The position numbers and the translations under genes were made by a program. A model generated the notes under the pieces. It saw only the letters and a list, made by a program, of their open reading frames with translations. It did not search any database and was not told where the DNA came from. Below are positions 12,679 through 24,501 of a stretch of 64,000 bases of DNA, piece by piece. The first letter of the stretch is position 1; each line of letters begins with the position of its first letter. The stretch is from Xenopus tropicalis (Eukaryota > Chordata > Amphibia > Anura > Pipidae), in contig NC_030678.2 in the NCBI RefSeq assembly GCF_000004195.4, positions 83,984,904 through 84,048,903 of the forward strand, read 5' to 3'.

Positions 12679-13141
12679 AGGAGAAGGAAAGGCCAATAAA
12701 GAGTTAATCTCAAGCTGCAGGCATACCTTCAGTTCTCTCAGTAGTACCCTTAAGTCTCCCCATATTTCTCCAGTTCAGATGATCAGAAGCCTCATAGAAA
12801 AAAAAGCTGATTTGTGTAAAGAAAGTTCCCATAATGCCTTGCTCCTGCACCAAGACCAGTGTACATGCACAGTGTGTAAGACTAGGAGGAAGCTTTCTTC
12901 TGATTGGCTTACATTCACATTCCTAAGGGGGGGAGGGAGTTCATAGCATTCTTGAGGGAGGGGGGAGCAGGAGAGGGGAGAGAGGAGAGAGCTGTGTGTC
13001 TCTGGGACAGGAAAACAAACAGACAAGAAATCCTGTTTCTTTTGACAGAGAACTCAGTGCAGCGTTTCTGTGAGTGCTTATGGCTGTATTTACATAGACC
13101 TTTCTGATAAAGCTTACTGTGTTTGTACCTTTCCTTTTCCT
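12679..13141 (-). mobile_element. T2/Kolobok-type MITE, inverted copy of the 4644 element
   Basis: TTAA flanks both ends (12675-12678 and 13142-13145). The left end is AAGGAGAAGGAAAGGCC and the right end, reversed, AAGGAAAAGGAAAGG. The right part (GGCTGTATTTACATAGACC, then CTGATAAAGCTTAC) is the reverse complement of the start of the 4644-5096 element. Opposite-strand frames of 67-101 residues here are not genes. Confidence 0.85.
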
Positions 13142-13145
13142 TTAA

Positions 13146-13646
13146 CACTGAGTGGCTTGTTGACAATGTAGAAATAAATGAGCAAAAATAATCACTAAAC
13201 AAACCTGAGATATATTTCATTTATAACTGTAGTACACGGTTCAGCAAGCAGTTTGCACTTTATAAACAAATGCCCCAAGCATATCTTTAGGAACATCATT
13301 AATAATACTTTATTCAGTTTTTGGATATTCATAAAGCAACAATTCTCAATACACAAGCTACACAGAGAGTCACAGATATGGCTAGCATATTTATATAGAG
13401 TGCTGAAATATTAAAAGCGCCTGTCTGCCCCGTAATTCAATATGCGTTTTCACAGAATATATATTAATGTACAAGCACATTATGAATAATTACTCAGGGC
13501 ATATATAACATACCATTTGCAAGAGACATAATTATTATTTTCATGATTGTCTGAGACTATGTGGACACTGACAAAGCTTATACAGTAATCAAACTGTGAA
13601 ACACACCATTAACTATTTTTATGTATATCCCTATAATTTTATTAAA
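13146..13646. other. No gene or clear repeat seen
   Basis: About 500 bp of AT-rich DNA. Confidence 0.5.
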
Positions 13647-14120
13647 CACTTATAGGGAACCTGTCACCCTAAGAAATGATTCAAAATCATTTTCTATCAT
13701 GTTAGTTGAGGAAAATAAACTTTACTTACACTATATAAATTATTTAAATCTTTTCTTCAGTCTTGAAATTCACAATTACAGCAAGCAGACAGGCTCCATT
13801 TTTATAATATTCTAATATTCTCAGAATAAGCTTTGCATTATCATCCCAAAATCTTGTTTATGTGCCACAATAAGGGACCTGATGCCCATGCAAAGGCTAT
13901 GCAATTATATGCAGTGAGATGGGAGGGGGAATGTGAAGAGTGCAGTGCCATCTAGAAAGTGCAGAATAAAAAGTGAAAGTAACTGCCTCACCTGCCCTGC
14001 CTCTATGCTAATATTGACAGATTGAGATATTTAAATACCTTTATAACAGGCATGGGTGTTTTAATAATAAAAAAGAATATATGGGTTTCATGTTTAATTT
14101 TAAAAAAATTGTCCTGTTTA
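13647..14120 (+). mobile_element. T2-like MITE relative (GGGAACCTGTCACC end)
   Basis: The left end TATAGGGAACCTGTCACCC is the inverse of the end at 25950-25967 (GGTGACAGGTCCCC before TTAA). The interior ATCATCCCAAAATCTTG with TTTATGTGCCA is shared, in reverse, with 25730-25775. The right boundary is uncertain. TTAA at the left end has decayed to TTAT. Confidence 0.6.
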
Positions 14121-15334
14121 ACAATCACTGGTAAAAAACTGACAAAATGTACGTGTTTGTTATTTGCATAAACCCTTTCTTACCCTTTACAATTCAAATA
14201 CATTTTAGCTAGAAAAGCTAAACCTCTAGCATTGCACTACTCAGCTGTTCAAATGAATTATATTCACAAGCCAATTTCAAGTTGCAATGAAAATCCCGAC
14301 TGCCATGGTTATGGCCAGCCTTCCTGCTGTTGTTTTTTATAGGAAGAACCGTGTATTTTATTCTTTTCTTACTGTTTCATATTGCTGTATATGTTTGTTT
14401 AATGCAGCAATAGACAGTCATATGAACAAAAAAACAGGGAGCTGGGTGTTTGCAGAACAAGTAAGATTTTCACTGAAGGATCTCCTTGTATGAAGTGAAG
14501 GAAAACTTGCTATTGAACAGTGTTGCTTTAGAAATCAATTCCTGAGGGTAAGTGTATGGGAAATGTGCACTTTGAGTAGAGCTCAGTGCCAGGATATATG
14601 GAGAAGGCTGAGGGGGATAGGATGAGCCCTGTCCTAAAATGACTGCCATTGGGCAGATGCTAAGGACATGGTCCTGTGCAGCCTGCATCCCTGTCACTCC
14701 CTAACTTAGTGGATTGATAAGAGGTTGAAGAGGGGAGGAAAATACAGTGTACAAAGTGCAAAAAAATGGGGAGAAAAGGGGGGACTTGTAGCTAAACACC
14801 TAAAATATAGTAAAATGGAGGTTCACTCCACATGGTCTTGCACATGAACATAGTAACAGTCACTAGCACAACTTCCCCAGTTCTCATTAGTTCACACAAT
14901 TCCCGATAATAGCAAAAAAATTATTCCCAATTCATCATTAAAAATGTTTTTGTTCTATACATAGGAAGGTGCATGTGGAAAAGAAGTTTTAAAATAGGTT
15001 TTAAAATAATCATAGGAAGGATTTCTTTCCTGTTTTTGCAATTAGGTCATGCACTTACCCACACAAAATGGGTTGTAATAAGTATTTCATTTAATGGGTT
15101 CAGATTTGGATTGAGCGCCTTCCTAGCAAGAAGAAGGTTACAATTGAAAATATTAATGAATTGATAAAGAGGTTGTAAACCTTCTATAATGGTTTGGTTC
15201 CACCCATTAGATAACCAATATGAAAAAGGTTTAAGTATCCTGGAAGCTGTACTATAACATTGTCAGAAATGGATGCTTAAAGTGATACTTTCTAAAAAAA
15301 ATTAAAAAAAAGCATACTCCCTTGCTCAGCATGA
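14121..15334. other. No gene or clear repeat seen
   Basis: About 1.2 kb. Open frames of 63-75 residues have no recognisable domain or splice context. Confidence 0.5.
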
Positions 15335-15502
15335 GGTCAATCAGGAAGGAATTTTTCCCCCCTTTGCGACATTGAGAGAGTTTTAAAATGTTTTTTTGCC
15401 TTCCTTTGGATCAATTAGCAGTTATGCAGGTTACAGTATATATAGGCATTAAGGTTGAACTTGATGGACGTGTCTTTTTTCAACCTAACTTACTATGTTA
15501 CA
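15335..15502 (+). repeat. CR1 LINE 3' end
   Basis: The run from AGGAAGGAATTTTTCCCCC, through TTTTTTGCCTTCCTTTGGAT, to TTGAACTTGATGGACGTG and TCAACCTAACTTACTATG is the characteristic 3' untranslated end of frog CR1 elements. The upstream coding part is absent, the usual result of 5' truncation during LINE integration. Confidence 0.85.
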
Positions 15503-16874
15503 AGGAATAGAGGCTATGTTAAGTATAATTTTTTCTTGTTGTTTTAATCAAGATAAATCTATTTTTGTTATTTTTTTGAGCTAAACAGCCCAAACAGGGT
15601 AATTAAATATACTCCATATTTACTGGAAACCTAATCTACCTTGAAAGGACAAAACATGGAGTAACTTCAGTTTCTCTGTTTGTCCTGTTAAACTCAAGAA
15701 ATGAAGTGTCTTCAGCCCAAGCCCTACTGATTGAACTCATGTTGGAGATATAGAATAAGAGCAGAAAGGTATGCGTGTGTGCATTATTATTCATTTTATT
15801 ATTATGAATTGTTGGCTTGCCTACTCAGGTTTGGTTTAGCTTCCTCTTAATCAGACTTTTTTTTAAATCAGGTTATATTAAAAAAAAAACAGTTTCACAA
15901 GTTTAACAATGGTTGCATTATGAAAAACACCTATTGCATGCAGTTGGTCAGTACCATTATTCTGGGTTATGATACTGGAACATACTCCCCAAGCTAAACA
16001 GCAATGACAATTTGATAATAAATGTTAGATCCCAACTGTTTTCTTTAGACCATTAGCCAAGCTGTAAATCTTGAGCTTTAATGCCTCCCAGCTGATGATG
16101 AGACCGAAGACTCATTTAAAAGTACATGAAAGATAGTGCCAATTCCTTACAATGAAGTTTGATCCACATAGCTTCCTCTGTCCATAAAAGTGCCAATCAA
16201 ACTGGTCTGGTGTGTTTAGGCTTTTAAATCCAAACCTACGATGATGGAAAAGGAACAGAAATGAATAAATGGATGAAAACTGATGATATGCTAAATTGGC
16301 TACAAGAAAATAAAGCAAATAAAGCAGCGTTGTGCATTTAAGAAAATAGATTTTTTTTTACAAATATACAAGACATAAATCTGAACCTGAATCTTACATC
16401 ACTTCTGAATTATAAACCTGTTTTGACTGATCACCCTGTTTACCATATGCTGTTTATTAAGCTGCTTTTGCAACTGAAAATAAATTACAAAATAACTAGA
16501 AACTAAAATATTTTGCCCACCATAAACCTGATTATTGTATGAATGCCTGCAATAGGTTTTTTTTAATAGTAATTCTGGTTGTTATTAAGGTATACTGTAT
16601 GTCTCAAAGCAGACTTTTTATTTTTAAACATTTCCTATTATTAGTGATTAATTTAGAAAAATATATGTGCCACCACAGGTTACAACAAAACAATGGGGTG
16701 TTTCTTCCTACTATTTCTACATCTCTAGTATTCCATTGTCAGCTATGTTAAACAAAACAATTTTTGTACAGTGGGCTATAGTATGCAGATTATTTCAATA
16801 GCTTCTTTAATGATTATTGGCAATGAATATACTGAAGACTACCATGAGCCACAGATTGCAGTAGCAAGTGAGCT
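15503..16874. other. No gene or clear repeat seen
   Basis: About 1.4 kb of AT-rich DNA. The 68- and 70-residue frames at 16112-16318 and 16539-16751 have no recognisable features. Confidence 0.5.
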
Positions 16875-16877
16875 TAA

Positions 16878-17076
16878 GGGTGAAGACACATGGAGATACT
16901 AGTAGCAGCTACTTTTTCATTGCTACTGAATGCCAGAAAATACCCTGCCATAGACAATACTGAGAATTGCCTCTGCTGAAACACATGTTGAGACTGTTAT
17001 CAGTAAATGATCAACATTGTTTATTTTAGTAGCCACTACAAGTAGCTGCTACTAGTAGCTCCATGTGTCTTCACCC
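16878..17076. mobile_element. Harbinger-type MITE, 199 bp, target duplication TAA
   Basis: The ends are long inverted repeats: GGGTGAAGACACATGGAG at the left, and CTCCATGTGTCTTCACCC at the right, with one internal length difference. The pairing extends inwards through CTAGTAGCAGCTAC and GTAGCTGCTACTAG. TAA flanks both sides (16875-16877 and 17077-17079). A 3-bp TWA duplication is typical of PIF/Harbinger transposition; the superfamily is inferred from that alone. Confidence 0.87.
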
Positions 17077-17079
17077 TAA

Positions 17080-19123
17080 TGGTTCTGGCCCTTCTGGGTA
17101 ATAAAAATGGATTAGATGCTACTTATTGCACTCTCCATTTCAAAGAAGTGTGGTCAAAGGGATTTAAAGTGCTTTCATTGTCATTGTAATACATTTTATT
17201 GCAAACGAAATACTTAATGGGCATAACTACAGACAATAAAAGCAAAATTGATGTAAATATAATAAACATAATAAAAAAAAAAGACTTCTTAGTATTGTAA
17301 TCTGACAAACACAAATGTCTGCCCTGTTTGGAAGAAGGAACACAAACCATTTCAGCAGTTGACATATCCAAACAGGCCAATCTCAGCCTCCTCCCTAAAC
17401 CCCTTAGGACCTTATAAGGTTTGCAAATTTTGTCGAACAGGGAAGGCCTGGATGTACTGTATGTGATTATGCGAATAAACCATATTTCTATTAAAAACTT
17501 TGCTTATATAAAAAAAAAATTCTAAAAAAAAATATGCAAATATAGCCACAGGTTTACTATAATATACGATAATAGGCAAACAAAAACAAGCTGCGACCCT
17601 GTAGAAATGAATTCCCTTCTCAACTCAAGAGCTTGGGAAATACTTCAACACGAAGATGTGAATGCAGCAATTTTGGAGAGCCTGCTCTTTAATCAGACTG
17701 ACTGAATAGTTGATGAATAAGCCTGAATCTATGCCCCTAGTGGGGTTAAACCATATGCTCTGAATAACCTCTGTTGTTCTTTTTTTATTTATTGGCTCCC
17801 TGTACAATGGCACCCATGAATTGCTTTTGTAACCAAGCAAAATTAGGCTAGCTTTCCTGTACAACAGAACCTTAGCATATCAATTTATGAGACCCGTTTA
17901 ATATTCATTTAAATGTATTTGCATCTGCCTCTGTGGCTCCTCAATTTGCATTTAAATTTGACTGTCTCATATAATTCCTTTACTCATTATTATTATTTGT
18001 TCTGGCCCTGGGTAAAACCTAAACTTCTCGGCGTGTCAACACAAACAGCAAACATAATACAAGCTTGTCCCAGCTTTCAAGCGCCGTGTGAGAATTGGAG
18101 CTGTTCTACATCAATAGTTCTTTATTTCTTTCCACTTTTATACACGTGTAAACAGGAGCAGTCAGCAGCTCACAGGAAACGACCAGAAGACTGATTATAG
18201 GAAGCCTTCCAAGACTTAGTGCCTTCTAATTGATGGTTGGCAGCTCAAAGGCCAAACACACTTTAGGAATTCTGCAAGAAAAACCTTTAACATGTTTTCT
18301 TGAAACCTTAGTAAAAAAAAAATTGAGGGGTTTTGTATGCATTTAAATATATTGTTGTGTTACACTATGCTGGTAAAATTATGTGCTTGCTTTTGAAGCT
18401 GTGATACAGTATAGACATGGGGGCTGCCACTTTAGTTCTGCTAGGACTGATGGGCTATTATAAATAATAGATATTTGAAGAATACATGGATTTTATTACT
18501 CAAGGTGACATAAGCAGTGGTCAGTCATGTCTCTCTATACACTGACATACTAATTCCCAACAAGCTTCTTCTTTGGCATAAATTCCATGTGCAAAGGCTC
18601 TGGGTGCGCTAACCATAAAGTGTGTATACCAGAACTACAAAGGAATACACAGGATTTTCCTAAAGTCTGTTGAAGCCCATGAGAAGAAACTGCTGCAAGC
18701 CTTGTAAAGGTTTAACTTCTTAAAATGCATCTTACTACCTATACAAGTTTATTGGACCTGTGATGGTTTCTATGTATTTTTTTACATACGGTTTTACTGA
18801 CCAAGTTATTGGTGCATGCTACTGCTATTGAAAGCAGTATTTGTCCCATTCTAGCACTGCTTCTCCTGACTCTTGAAACAGTGGAGCAAAAGTCAGCTCT
18901 CCTTCAGCTTAGACTCTAATGCTTTGCATTTTCTTAACAGGTCTGTTAGTCAAAACAAAAATGTCTATTGCTTTACTCAATCATATTTACAGTAATTTGG
19001 CAGAGGGTTCCTCTTAAAGTTTAAAATGCTTTTGCAATCACTCTTAGGGAGAGTTGTGGCCACACTGAATATATTTTTCCACATACTTCAGTCCACCAGA
19101 TGCTATTAAGCTAGCACATGGAT
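17080..19123. other. No gene or clear repeat seen
   Basis: About 2 kb. It holds A-rich runs at 17270-17281 and 17508-17530. Short open frames (79-93 residues) have no recognisable domains. Confidence 0.5.
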
Positions 19124-19126
19124 TAA

Positions 19127-19443
19127 AGGTGGCCATACAGAGGCAGATTTAATACTCAGACTGATTAAGTTGTATGGGTCCCTCTGATGGGCCTATGCAA
19201 CCAATATCTGTACAACAAACAGCAAATTGTTGATTGGGCAGATTTGATTTTCCCTTTAGATCAAGGACTGCATGAGTTTGTTGATGCAGTCCTCATCCCA
19301 ATGGACTTAATCCCTATTGTTGCAATCCGATTGTTGTCCTTGTGCCGAATGATCAGCCATATATCTCCCAACTTAGGTGGGCATATTGGGGAAAGATCTG
19401 CTAGTTTGGAGATCTTGCCAGAGAATTTTATGTATGGACAGCT
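19127..19443. mobile_element. Harbinger-type MITE (AGGTGGCCATAC ends), diverged
   Basis: The left end AGGTGGCCATACAG follows TAA (19124-19126). The right end TGTATGGACAGCT is its inverse with mismatches. The same ends flank the better-preserved element at 60424-60724. The right-hand TAA has decayed. Overlapping frames of 69 and 92 residues at 19187-19586 are incidental. Confidence 0.7.
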
Positions 19444-19926
19444 TTTTATTTATTACAGGCAATAAGGAGCCATTTGTAAGATTTGTGGATGAATGTCAGG
19501 ACTTTGACCTTTCATCACATTATCAAAAAATGGGAAGGGGCACATTTATTGTGAAATTTGGTCTGCTGCAAATGTTATTGGTTTAATAAGGACACACTAC
19601 CAACAAACAGGCAGTGCAGGAAAGGTTTTACACATTTTGTACAGAAGAAATAAAATATTCAATTTGAATTCCTGTTTATCTATAGAGGATCATGACACTT
19701 AAAAAACTTAATTAAGCTCTATCTTGACAAATATTTGTTGGACGGAAGTTGCATGTACCTGGCTGTACCTCTGAGAAGAAAGACTGTTAACAATAGTTTA
19801 TTAAAAGGTTATCACCTCTCCATGGCTGTATGATCTATAGAACGGCTGCTCAGCAGTCTGTAACTAACATGGATTTCCAGATTTTACAACTATGTTAGTT
19901 GCTTCTGAGTGCTTTTCAGTGCTTAA

Positions 19927-20009
19927 GGGCTCTGGCACACGGGGAGATTAGTCGCCCGCGACACGGGAGATTTGTTGCGGGCGACTAATCTCCCCATGTG
20001 CCAGAGCCC
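19927..20009. mobile_element. Mini Harbinger-type MITE, 83 bp, target duplication TAA
   Basis: The ends are GGGCTCTGGCACACGGGGAG and its inverse CTCCCCATGTGCCAGAGCCC, and TAA lies outside both (19924-19926 and 20010-20012). The element is almost pure hairpin: GATTAGTCGCCCGC pairs with GCGGGCGACTAATC around a short loop. It is an internally deleted member of the family at 22253-22451. Confidence 0.93.
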
Positions 20010-20012
20010 TAA

Positions 20013-20462
20013 AGGCACAGCTCAAATCAGCCAAAGCATGCATTGTCACTGAGAGTGAGGGACTAGAAAGCAACCACATGGTTTAATGGCTGATTAGACT
20101 AAAATCCTTTAAAATGCCTTAAATAAATCAAAATGACTTAACTCTCCAGCCTTTTACATTTAATAAATCAAAATCTACTTTGCTGTGATTAGTATAAAAG
20201 CTAAGTGGTGAAATGTTGCCCTTTAAAGGGGAACTTTAAACTTTCCATAGACTGTTTAAGGATGCAAAACAGTCAGCTCCAATATCACCCTATTAGTGCT
20301 ACATGAGCCTTTTTGCCATCTTCTAAGCAAGATTACTGTGCAGTTTTGGCTTGCTGTTATTACGCTGTAATTAAAGGTGAACATAGAGTTAGTTTTGTGT
20401 TTGGTTTTAAAATGCTTCTAGTTCTGATTACATGAATGGTGAAATGAGGTAGGATTTACTTG
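20013..20462. other. Mostly unclassified; possible T2-type end
   Basis: TTTAAAGGGGAACTTTAAAC at about 20222 resembles a T2-type terminus, but no partner end was found. Nothing else is recognised. Confidence 0.35.
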
Positions 20463-20515
20463 GATGAAAGGTTGAAAGTAATGGACAAATGTCTTTTTTT
20501 AACCTAACTTTTAAT
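20463..20515 (+). repeat. CR1 LINE 3'-end scrap
   Basis: AAAGGTTGAAAGTAATGGAC, followed by TGTCTTTTTTTAACCTAACT, is a diverged copy of the last 50 bp of the CR1 3' end found at 15450-15500. Confidence 0.65.
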
Positions 20516-20777
20516 ACACAAGTTGCACAAAGAAGAGGTGGGATTCCTTTTGAAGAACTTAATATCAAGGTTAAAGCAAAAAATGTAAAAATGTAGCATC
20601 AAAAGGAGATGAATTTCTGAAGCAACAGTGCACAATAAAGCTTTTCCTTAGCTGTTTGGGACAATTCCAAAGGAGGATCCTGCCTGCTGAAGTTTGGGGT
20701 AGATCCATTCACCAAGTATAGGGACTCAACTGGGTCTGTTAGCATTCCTTGGAACACCCTTGAGGCAACCATGACAT

Positions 20778-20859
20778 TAAAACTCACCCATGTTCTATTC
20801 ATTCTTATGGGATTTATTTATCAAACAGTGAGTTTAACTTTCACCCATTAATAAAAACA
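20778..20859. repeat. Partial copy of the 'TTTATCAA' MITE
   Basis: AAACTCACCCATGTTCTATT, then TTATGGGATTTATTTATCAA and ACTTTCACCCATTAATAAA, parallels the interior of the full copy that starts 5 bp downstream. The partial copy runs straight into the target duplication of its neighbour, so the neighbour inserted into an older relative. Confidence 0.65.
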
Positions 20860-20864
20860 CAAAG

Positions 20865-21054
20865 GGGCAGATTTATCAAAATGTGCGTTCACCCACATGC
20901 TATTCATTCCTATGGGATTTTTAGAAGCGTATTTATCCAATGATGAACTCTAACTTTCACATATTAATAAAAAAACCTCTAAAAATTCCATAAGAATGAA
21001 AAGATCATGAGTTTTTGTAATAAGCTCTAAACTCACATTTTGATAAATCTGCAC
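20865..21054. mobile_element. 'TTTATCAA' MITE, about 190 bp, target duplication CAAAG
   Basis: The left end is GGGCAGATTTATCAAAATG and the right end CATTTTGATAAATCTGCAC, inverted with one mismatch. CAAAG flanks both ends (20860-20864 and 21055-21059). An internal foldback pairs CCTATGGGATTTTTAGA with TCTAAAAATTCCATAAG. The GGGC start and 5-bp duplication link it loosely to the 6344 and 10862 elements. Confidence 0.82.
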
Positions 21055-21059
21055 CAAAG

Positions 21060-21420
21060 TATTGGTGTGTGAGTAAATCCCAAACTTCATATAGTTGGTG
21101 TGACTATGTTTGATAAATAAAACATACTGGGAAGCATTTGCTGCTACCTAATCCACTGGTGCCGATCATTTTGTTAAACACTGTGCGGTGTTAATATACA
21201 GCCCCTTCCTTCACCTTTGCGAGGACTTATCTGAGAGAGAAGGTCATAAATGTAAGGGTGTTCTGCATGAGAGCAGCTGGTAAAGGCCAGCACAGCCAAG
21301 AAAGGGTTATACTGCTTTTCACTGCTAGTAAACATAAAGAGGTTTTGAAATATACTTATACCTGGAGAAAATCAGTACTGTACTTTGATTGTGGACACAT
21401 AAAGAACATTACAGTATATG
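21060..21420. other. No gene or clear repeat seen
   Basis: About 360 bp. The open frame at 21258-21488 runs into the L2 fragment and shows nothing recognisable. Confidence 0.5.
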
Positions 21421-21580
21421 ATTATTATTATTTAAACAAGTACCAACATATTCTGCAGCACTGTAAAATAAATGGCTGTATACACTGAACATACTTTACT
21501 GTACATATTTACATACAAAAACAACCAATAACTGGGAGGTAAAAAGGTCCCTACATAAACAAGCTTACAATTTAAAAAGC
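21421..21580 (-). repeat. L2-type LINE 3'-end fragment
   Basis: ATTATTATTATT is followed by CCAACATATTCTGCAGCACT and, 80 bp on, AACAAGCTTACAATTTAAA. This is a diverged version of the 3' end at 57016-57255 and 50133-50353. Confidence 0.75.
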
Positions 21581-22249
21581 AAAGTTATATTGTGTGATGT
21601 GCTTCCCCTGAGATGTGCACATTATCCATACTTGAGCCATTTTAGTGTTCATTAAAACCTTTTAACATTCCACATTTGGCATATTTATAGACATGTTCCA
21701 CATATCTCCCTTTTCAATGTCATTTGGAAGATGAATGCCCCAGTGCTGCCCCTTGCTATGGCTCAGCTGAATTCATTAGGTTGTGGAGGCAGGCATATGA
21801 ACATTAAACTTCCTTCTATGGAAATGAGGAATATGAATTTACATTAGGTATTATAATGTTACCGAGCTGAGCTCAAATATATATATATAGGAACTTAGTA
21901 TTAGGCTTCTTTTCAGCAGCTTGATAAGATTACAACAATGTTTTGGATTAAACTACAGTTAAATGGGGTAATTTGTATTACTTTGTATAATAAACAATAG
22001 AATGACATGTTGTACTGATTATGTATGCTGGAGTGCCGAAGGCAAACTGTTGCTGACACAATGCCTCTCTGATATCACTGGTGTCATGGGCTAATGCACA
22101 GTTTGAGCTCTCTTGTCCGTGCCTCCAAGTCTGTTGTCATAATGCACTTTAATTTTATAACATTGCATTGGTTAGAGTTCAAAAGCGGAAGGTGGAACCT
22201 TGCTGTAAATGTCTTTACACACAAAATAAACGGAATAAAGTCACTTACC
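21581..22249. other. No gene or clear repeat seen
   Basis: About 670 bp of AT-rich DNA with a short TATATATA run near 21878. Confidence 0.5.
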
Positions 22250-22252
22250 TAA

Positions 22253-22451
22253 GGGCTCTGGCACACGGGGAGATTAGTCGCCCGCGACAAATCTCCCTGT
22301 TCGTGGGCGACTAATCACCCCGAGTTGCCATCAGTTGCCATACCACCGGCGAAAATGTAAGTCGCCGGTGGGATGGCACATGCGGCAAATCGCCGAAAAT
22401 GCCTCGCGAGGCAACTTCGCGGGCGACTAATCTCCCCGTGTGCCAGAGCCC
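22253..22451. mobile_element. Harbinger-type MITE, 199 bp, target duplication TAA
   Basis: The ends are GGGCTCTGGCACACGGGGAG and CTCCCCGTGTGCCAGAGCCC, a perfect inverted pair. TAA lies outside both (22250-22252 and 22452-22454). The interior has a second inverted pair, CCACCGGCGAAAATGTAAG with a short GTCGCCGGTGGGATGG answer. GC content and CpG density are well above the surroundings. It directly adjoins the gypsy remnant. Confidence 0.93.
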
Positions 22452-22568
22452 TAAAACATTAAAAAAATTATTACTTATCACTGTTGATAAGGTGAGGTTG
22501 ATAATGGAGAAAGTGCAACAGATGGAAGGATCACCAAACCAGACCTTTTAGTAGATCCACAGTCTTTT

Positions 22569-23228
22569 TTACTCTAGGATGGCCCTCTTGTTTGGAAGTA
22601 TGGGTCTTCTGTAGCATAGAATGCAAAGCTCAGGAGGAACATAAGCCATGCCAATAGGAGTGTCAGGAGGTGCAGAAGACTCAGCTAATTGAATCTGAGA
22701 GGCAAACTGTGGTAACAAAGAAGCAATAATCCTGGCAGGAGGAATAAAAGGATCATTATCCTTATAGTGACGATCCTCAGGGATAAAGCTTCTAGAAAGA
22801 GCATTGCCCTTTTTATTTCTGGAGCCAGAATGATAAGTAATGATAGCAGCAGCATTGCAGAGCCTGTAGGGCATTACTTGATATTCAAAATTGTACTTTA
22901 TGGTTATCTTATTGAGGCCTCTGAAGTTGATGCAAGGACGAAAACCACCATCTTTCCTCTCTACAAAGAAGAATTTGGCCCCGGCAAGAATTTGAGTCTC
23001 AGCTGGAGAGAGGGGCTAGGTACAGCGTAGGGGGCATGGTTCCAGGAAGGAGATCAATGGAGCAGTCACAGTGATAATAAGGGGGAAGAATTTCAGTGAA
23101 CTTCTTGCAGAATTCATCTGAAAAGTCCTTATATGCATGGGGCAATATGGACTCCAATGGGAGACTTGGCTGGTGGACCAATCAATGACTGGGTTATGTA
23201 GACAGAGCAAAGGTAGACCCAATTCCAC
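22569..23228 (-). pseudogene. gypsy pol remnant (protease end, RT fragment, RNase H end)
   Basis: The minus strand gives LPLLCLHNPVIDWSTSQVS (end of the aspartic protease), then a linker ending in DCSIDLLPGTMPP. Next come FFVERKDGGFRPC and INFRGLNKITIK, the first conserved blocks of a gypsy reverse transcriptase. Immediately afterwards there is FEYQVMPYRLCNA, which normally lies roughly 70 residues further on, and then ITYHSGSRNKKGNALSRSF, the C-terminal RNase H signature. The RT catalytic YVDD-type block is missing, so there are at least two internal deletions. It keeps no catalytic function. It ends in CYRRPILPNKRAILE at 22569 before a stop. Confidence 0.85.
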
Positions 23229-23480
23229 CGGAGCATCAATTGATGCCGAGAAAGGATAATTTCTCTTTATGTAGAGACCACACAGTCAGAGGTAATTCCC
23301 CTGTTGTCTCAGAGATGATTTTGGATGTCAAGGGTCGATCGTCAATCTCCAAAACCCCTAAGTGAAGAGGGGAATACCAATATGCTTGGCAAAGGCCAAG
23401 CATATTCCCTGCAGGTCCTGAATCAAAGAATTCCCTGCAGGTCCTGAATCAAGGAAGGCTTGAAAGTTAACAGCTCTGGA
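23229..23480 (-). pseudogene. gypsy aspartic protease N-terminal remnant
   Basis: AFLDSGPAGNS at about 23463-23430 contains the DSG catalytic motif of retroelement proteases (families usually show DSGAAGN at this point). It is followed by a repeat of the same bases: a roughly 26-bp direct duplication at 23405-23456 containing CCTGCAGGTCCTGAATCAA twice. Downstream, several frame changes and stops separate it from the rest of pol. It is non-functional. Confidence 0.75.
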
Positions 23481-23559
23481 AGTCAGCTGGAACTGCCCAG
23501 GAAGCAGAATCTGTGGGAATTCTTTTGAGGAGGAGGTTCATTGCCACCCAGATAAGACT

Positions 23560-24501
23560 CCCCAATCTTACCTAGGCATTGGCGTTTCCCTGCTTCAAAG
23601 GGCAGTTGTTGGCAAAGTGAACCTTGCAAGCACAGGCCAACAGAACGCCTCCTTAGTTTCAGTTTCAGTTCAGAGAGATGCACCCTTCCTACCTGCATAG
23701 GTTCCTCGGTGGAAGGGTTTTGAGGAGCAGGACTTGGAATAAGAGGCCTCTGGAACCATGGTGCCAGGACTGGTTGGAATCCTTTGCCCCAATCTGCTTC
23801 GGGCTCCCTATGTTGAGTGTCAACCTTGATGGTAAGGACAAGCAGTTCCTCAGGTCATTTAGGGAGATCTCTGAAAACAAGGTTGTCCTTACTAACTACC
23901 TAACTTATCAGATAATCCCTGATAGAACGCTGCCACATAGGCCTCCAGGCAGTTTCCACGGCCAGTGTCTGAAACTCAATAGCTACTGGCTAGCACTGTG
24001 GTTGCCCTTTCGAATCTGCAGAAGACATGAAGCAGCTGCTGTTGCCCAACCTGGAGCATCAAAGACAGTCTCAAAGGTCTCCAAGAAGGTGTTATTGTCA
24101 TTGATTAGAGGTGAATTCTTCTCCCAGAGAGGATTTGCCCATTCCAGAGCTTTGCCCTCCAGCATGAAAATAACATACCCCACCATGGTGCGTTCAGATG
24201 CTTAATGCATGGGCTGGAGTTCAAACTGGATTAAGCATTGATTCAAACCCCCTGCAAGGCTGAGGATCACTGCTGTAGTGTGGGGTAGGAGGAATGCGGG
24301 GTTCCTTGGCAGAGAGCACAGAAGGCGGTGCTACAGCTGCAGCGGGAGCGATGCTGGGAGCGAAGCAGCAGCAGGGATACGGGAAAGCAAAGCCTCCAGC
24401 ACTTGTCCAAAACGAGTCTGTTGCATTTCGTAGGTCTCCATACAAGATTCCATGCTCCTTATGTTTTCCAGTTCAGATGGAGCTTCCTCAGAAGGGTCCA
24501 T
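23560..24501 (-). pseudogene. gypsy gag remnant (capsid and zinc knuckle)
   Basis: An ATG at 24501 begins a reading frame starting MDPSEEAPSELENIRSMES, plausibly the gag start. A shift follows in an alanine- and proline-rich stretch (about 24400-24300). The capsid block VGYVIFMLEGKALEWANPLW lies at about 24183-24125 and FETVFDAPGWATAAASCLL follows. A damaged zinc knuckle, CACKVHFANNCP, is at about 23625-23590; the normal CCHC spacing is lost. The 175-residue plus-strand frame at 23678-24205 is the antisense shadow of this gag. Confidence 0.8.

Noticed and set aside
23678..24205. 175-residue plus-strand open frame
   Set aside because: It is antisense to the gypsy gag remnant, whose minus-strand capsid block is recognisable.
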